From Flavobacterium sp. (GTDB taxonomy: Bacteria; Bacteroidota; Bacteroidia; Flavobacteriales; Flavobacteriaceae): a DNA stretch of 9,280 nt. The position numbers were made by a program, and so were the translations under genes. The notes beneath the pieces are model-generated. The model had not been told where the DNA came from. It worked only from the letters and a program-made list of their open reading frames with translations, and searched no databases. Numbering within the stretch: the stretch's first letter is position 1; every line of letters begins with the position of its first letter. This document shows positions 6,123 through 9,280 of this stretch, piece after piece. The stretch spans positions 1 to 9,280 of the forward strand of contig JAGNPF010000036.1 of assembly GCA_017989775.1 (NCBI GenBank), written 5' to 3'.

Positions 6123-6165
6123 TTATTTGTACTGTTTTAAGTATGTAATAAAATTACAAAAAAAA

Positions 6166-6774
6166 TTATAGAATTCGTTGGTTTATTACGGCACGAACCA
6201 CGTCGATGGCCACGGTGTTGTATTTGTCGTTGGGAATGATGATATCGGCAAAGGCTTTCGTGGACTCGATAAATTGTTGGTGCATCGGTTTCAAGGTGGT
6301 TTGGTAGCGGTTCAAAACTTCTTCCATGTCACGGCCACGCTCGGCAATGTCGCGTTTCAATCTTCGAATCAATCGCTCGTCCGAATCGGCGTGAACGAAT
6401 ATCTTGATGTCGAACAAGTCGCGAAGTTCAGGATTCGAAAGAATCAGGATTCCTTCGACAATCATCACTTTTCGGGGATGCGTCACGATGGTGTCGTCGG
6501 TCCTGTTGTGCGTGGCAAAGGAATATACGGGCTGGTGGATGGTTTTTCCTGCTTTGAGTTCCTTGAGATGCGCGACCAATAAATCGAAATCGATGGCTCT
6601 GGGATGGTCAAAATTGGTTTTGGCCCGTTCCTCGTAACTTTCGTTGGTGGATTCCTTGTAATAGGAATCCTGGGCAATAATTCCCACTTCGGTATGTGGC
6701 AATTCGTTCATTATCTGGTGAACCACGGTTGTTTTTCCCGAGCCTGTTCCTCCTGCAATTCCTATAATCAGCAT
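6166..6774 (-). CDS. udk: Uridine kinase
   Basis: The protein has 202 residues, a normal length for the bacterial enzyme. It phosphorylates uridine and cytidine to UMP and CMP with ATP or GTP, in the cytoplasmic pyrimidine salvage pathway. The P-loop GGTGSGKT is at residues 8-15. Further family marks are IIAQDSYYK (32-40), NFDHP (54-58), the nucleoside-binding PVYSFATHNR (82-91) and the Walker B-like VMIVEGILIL (103-112). The arginine-rich lid RLIRRLKRDIAERGRD (134-149) and PMHQQFIESTKAFADIIIP (163-181) follow. The ATG at 6774 places the P-loop at the expected distance from the N-terminus. It is separated from the channel gene by 98 bases and from the division gene by 258 bases, and a promoter-like element lies about 30 bases upstream of its start. 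I see nothing unusual in the protein. Confidence 0.97.
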   Translation of the reverse strand: MLIIGIAGGTGSGKTTVVHQIMNELPHTEVGIIAQDSYYKESTNESYEERAKTNFDHPRAIDFDLLVAHLKELKAGKTIHQPVYSFATHNRTDDTIVTHPRKVMIVEGILILSNPELRDLFDIKIFVHADSDERLIRRLKRDIAERGRDMEEVLNRYQTTLKPMHQQFIESTKAFADIIIPNDKYNTVAIDVVRAVINQRIL

Positions 6775-6803
6775 AAGATAGTTCTGTTAGGTTTTTATTG
6801 GAA

Positions 6804-6811
6804 CAAAAATA
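6804..6811 (-). promoter_or_regulatory. udk: Possible Bacteroidota -7 element for udk
   Basis: On the minus strand the bases read TATTTTTG, an exact match to the Bacteroidota primary sigma -7 consensus TAnnTTTG, 30 bases before the udk ATG. I cannot find a well-placed TTTG -33 box about 20 bases further upstream; the nearest TTTG is about 40 bases away. It overlaps the span of a 7-base inverted repeat, TGGAACA (6799-6805) and TGTTCCA (6839-6845), which could be an operator or chance. Confidence 0.3.
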
Positions 6812-6839
6812 GGGATTTATTGATTGGGATTTATGGATT
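6812..6839. repeat. Tandem 14-base repeat upstream of udk
   Basis: There are two adjacent 14-base units, GGGATTTATTGATT (6812-6825) and GGGATTTATGGATT (6826-6839), differing at one base. They lie in the 98-base spacer between the channel stop and the udk start, immediately upstream of the possible -7 element in the transcription direction. They are enclosed by the arms of a 7-base inverted repeat. Confidence 0.75.
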
Positions 6840-6872
6840 GTTCCATAATCTCAAACAAGTTTTTAACGATAG

Positions 6873-9029
6873 TTACTCCTTTATTTCTTTGGTGTTTGTG
6901 GCAAGGGTTTGAACGTGGATATCTCTTTGCGGAAATGGAATGACAATGTTGTTGGCCTTGAATGCTTCGTCGATGGCTATGATTAAATCACTTTTCACGT
7001 CGTTGCCATAATTGAAATGGGGAACCCAATATTTAATGACAAAATCGATGGAACTGTCATTGAAATGAGTTGCCCATATCGTGGGTTCCGGGTTTTTCAA
7101 AATCAGGGGATGTTGTTCCATTACTTCGCGGAGAATGGATTTGGCAAATTTCAAATTGGTTCCATAAGCCACGCTTACCGGGATTTCGTACCGTCTTTTC
7201 GAGCTTCCCATTGTCCAGTTGGTCAGGTTTTTGCTTAGTAAATCACCATTGGGGATGATGATGTCGGCGCCGTCCCAAGTGGTCACCACGCTGCTTCGGA
7301 TTCCGATGGATTTCATTTTTCCGGTTTCTGTGCCTATTTCGATGATGTCGTCCAAATTGACCGGTTTTTCGAAGGCAATAATCAATCCGCTGACCAAGTT
7401 GTTGACCAAGGTTTGCAAACCAAAACCGATACCAACTCCCAAGGCTCCAATAATCACGGTCAGTCGGTCTATTGGAATTCCGGCGGACACAAAGGCGAAA
7501 ATGAATCCCAAACTGATTATCCCAATTCTGACCAACAAAATCCAACTTCCCAGACTGTTACTTTTTTCTTCCGTTTCCCTTGTTTTGTTTTCGTCGGTCA
7601 AAAAGGACACGATTTTTGAAATCAAGACTGATACCACCAGAACAAGGAAGAAAACAATTATGCCTTCATAGGAATAAGTAAATGACCCTATTTGTTTTTC
7701 TTCGGAAAAAGCCAATAGGACGGGGTCGATATAATTTTGGAAAGAATAGGAATTTCTGTTGATGAGGATGGTCCACACGACAAAAAATAAAATGTAAATG
7801 CTTTTCGAAATTCGATGGTCTTCCCTGACTAGTTTGTTGATGTTGTTGTCGGAATCGGATTCTTTCAGAAAACTGGAAAATTTTATGATGTCACTGCTCA
7901 ATTGGTGGGTGTAGATGGATAAATATCCCACAAATATGGTCGTGATTCCTGCTGAAACAAGCACTTTTCCAAAATTGTAATTGCCATAAATCATGTAAAA
8001 CAAACCGCCGATTTCAAAGGCCAACATTAGGCCGATTATCCACAGGGTAGGGGTGTTGAACACCTTGTTGCTGTTGTATATTCGATAGAATCCATAAATG
8101 GTGGTGGTTGCCGCAATAGCGATAAGACCCCATGTTTCGGTCACAGTTTGAATCAAAATTAAATTGTCGACTATTATCAGGAGAATCAAAACAAAATAAA
8201 CCAACCATACATGCAAAGTTTGTCTTGTGTTCGTTTTACAAATGATGATGGTTAATGCAATGGCGGCGATTACCCACATGAAAGCGGCAAATATAAAGGG
8301 CGGAGGCGGAATAAAAAGTTGACACAGGGTTATGGTTATCAGGGTGGCCGTTGCCAAAGGGTGTTTGAAAATGGCTATGGGATATTTGAATTCCAGATAA
8401 ATATTGGCTTTTTTGTATTTGCTTTTCAGAATGTAAAGAAAAGTGCTGATTCCAAAAATGCACAGAAAGAGGAGTTCTATGGTGGGAATGTGGTTGACGA
8501 CATAAAATCGAAACACCAAATATCCTTTGTTCAAGGAATAATCCAGCACGTCCATAAACGATTTTTCCTGGATGTCTTCCGCATTGAAGAGGGAAACTCT
8601 TCTGGAAAATATGCTGTCGTTTTCAATTTTTCGCAATAAATCCACTTTTACGATATCTGAATCGAGACTGTATTTGAACAAATTTCCTTTAATCTCCAAG
8701 GTTTGTATGCTGTCAAGGGCGTTTTTTAGACTTTTGTTGGTCTCCGAAAGGTCTTTGCTCAAGAAAATCAATCGTTGCAAATAGTTGTTTTTGGCGATGG
8801 AATCTTTGGGGGTCATGTAGATAATTTTGTCCGAAGACAAAGAGTCCAGACGATGTTGTATGTCGCTCAATGCTTTGTTGTTGGCCTGTATGTTGTTGAT
8901 TTGGTTTTCGGTCCTGTTGTGCAATTCGCTCAACAATAACGAAGTGGTTATCAAGTTTCTCGTGGTTTGTCTTTTGTTTTTGTTGGTCGTGATGCCTTCT
9001 ACCGCAAACACTTTCCATTTCAGCAACAA
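6873..9029 (-). CDS. MscS-family mechanosensitive ion channel, main body (downstream of an in-frame stop)
   Basis: The open frame has 718 residues. Its first ~180 residues are polar and helical (NRTENQINNIQANNKALSDI and similar), consistent with an exported coiled-coil domain. About eight or more hydrophobic helices follow (from FLCIFGISTFLYIL near 190 onward), then the MscS core. The pore helix region is LTVIIGALGVGIGFGLQTLV (523-542) followed by NNLVSGLIIAFEKPV. The beta domain has VTTWDGADIIIPNGDLLS, and the tail ends IPFPQRDIHVQ (697-707). Such channels open under membrane tension and release solutes on hypo-osmotic shock. The TTG at 9029 is only the first possible start after the TAA at 9069-9071. 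The coding sense continues upstream through QGVDYKGFTKEID to that TAA and beyond it in the same frame, so this is probably not a natural start. The first ATG restart would be Met72 (8816-8814), without a signal peptide. It may therefore be a pseudogene. Confidence 0.85.
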   Translation of the reverse strand: MLLKWKVFAVEGITTNKNKRQTTRNLITTSLLLSELHNRTENQINNIQANNKALSDIQHRLDSLSSDKIIYMTPKDSIAKNNYLQRLIFLSKDLSETNKSLKNALDSIQTLEIKGNLFKYSLDSDIVKVDLLRKIENDSIFSRRVSLFNAEDIQEKSFMDVLDYSLNKGYLVFRFYVVNHIPTIELLFLCIFGISTFLYILKSKYKKANIYLEFKYPIAIFKHPLATATLITITLCQLFIPPPPFIFAAFMWVIAAIALTIIICKTNTRQTLHVWLVYFVLILLIIVDNLILIQTVTETWGLIAIAATTTIYGFYRIYNSNKVFNTPTLWIIGLMLAFEIGGLFYMIYGNYNFGKVLVSAGITTIFVGYLSIYTHQLSSDIIKFSSFLKESDSDNNINKLVREDHRISKSIYILFFVVWTILINRNSYSFQNYIDPVLLAFSEEKQIGSFTYSYEGIIVFFLVLVVSVLISKIVSFLTDENKTRETEEKSNSLGSWILLVRIGIISLGFIFAFVSAGIPIDRLTVIIGALGVGIGFGLQTLVNNLVSGLIIAFEKPVNLDDIIEIGTETGKMKSIGIRSSVVTTWDGADIIIPNGDLLSKNLTNWTMGSSKRRYEIPVSVAYGTNLKFAKSILREVMEQHPLILKNPEPTIWATHFNDSSIDFVIKYWVPHFNYGNDVKSDLIIAIDEAFKANNIVIPFPQRDIHVQTLATNTKEIKE

Positions 9030-9068
9030 ATCGATTTCTTTTGTAAATCCTTTGTAGTCAACACCTTG

Positions 9069-9280
9069 TTACAGCATGGCGTTGGCGTTTTGGATTTCGG
9101 CATTGATTAAATTGAAAGCTATGTTTTGGCGACGAATGGTTTGGTTGTTTTCCAGATTTAATTTACTGTCTTCCATTCTGTCCGCCACGATGTTGTCTAT
9201 GATAACATTCATCGGGATGGGTTTCAAAACGCTGTCTTTTTTGGCAGGTTCCAGTAAATTTTGCCCCAATGACAAGTTGC
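9069..9280 (-). pseudogene. N-terminal fragment of the same MscS-family gene, ended by a premature TAA
   Basis: The frame is open from the right edge to TAA at 9069-9071 and is exactly in phase with the channel gene: 13 sense codons separate the TAA from the TTG at 9029. The edge sequence reads NLSLGQ, which looks like the end of a signal peptide (compare the SFSQ and SAQ endings usual in this group), then NLLEPAKKDSVLKPIPMNVI. A charged helical stretch follows (ADRMEDSKLNLENNQ, then FNLINAEIQNANAML) and is continued past the stop by QGVDYKGFTKEIDLLLKW. The true start is therefore probably 10-20 codons beyond the window. One base change, such as CAA, GAA or AAA to TAA, would explain it. TAA is the normal stop of several neighbours (mutA, mutB, RAYT, toxin), so recoding is unlikely. 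Confidence 0.8.

Noticed and set aside
9069..9071. TAA in the channel gene as a recoded sense codon (alternative genetic code).
   Set aside because: mutA, mutB, the RAYT gene and the toxin gene all end in TAA at their natural lengths, so TAA is a normal stop in this genome.

Overview
The window reads as chromosomal DNA of a Flavobacterium-like member of the Bacteroidota. The evidence is the protein content: flavobacterial-type methylmalonyl-CoA mutase subunits, a DivIC-like septum protein, and a long MscS-family channel with an N-terminal exported domain. The AT-rich spacers, the absence of clear Shine-Dalgarno sequences and the intergenic repeats of a kind I associate with flavobacterial genomes agree with this. 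Every gene I can support lies on the minus strand, so transcription runs from the high to the low coordinates.

In transcription order: (1) an MscS-family mechanosensitive channel gene enters from the right edge (9280 to 6873) and is interrupted by an in-frame TAA at 9069-9071. (2) udk, uridine kinase (6774-6166), has a small tandem repeat and a possible promoter element in front of it. (3) A 258-base spacer is filled with degenerate repeats. (4) A DivIC/FtsB-like division protein follows (5907-5575). (5) A 110-base spacer holds an imperfect palindromic repeat. (6) The methylmalonyl-CoA mutase locus comes next: mutA (5464-4100), an exported or membrane protein of unknown function (4084-3626), a type II antitoxin and RelE/ParE-type toxin pair (3592-3079), then mutB (3067-947). 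(7) A RAYT-type transposase (889-308) lies between two near-identical perfect palindromes. (8) The start of a lipoprotein gene (137-1) leaves the window on the left.

The two mutase subunits should form the B12-dependent heterodimer that interconverts succinyl-CoA and (R)-methylmalonyl-CoA. Only MutB carries the cobalamin-binding domain; MutA ends after its barrel. The toxin-antitoxin pair sits between the two subunit genes with very short spacers, so it is probably co-transcribed with them.

The most notable points are the nonsense codon in the channel gene, the palindrome-RAYT-palindrome unit placed directly behind mutB, the toxin-antitoxin pair inside the mutase operon, and the TTG start plus repeat-like N-terminal segment of mutB. 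I see no RNA gene, CRISPR array or riboswitch. I do not see an entirely new multi-gene system here.
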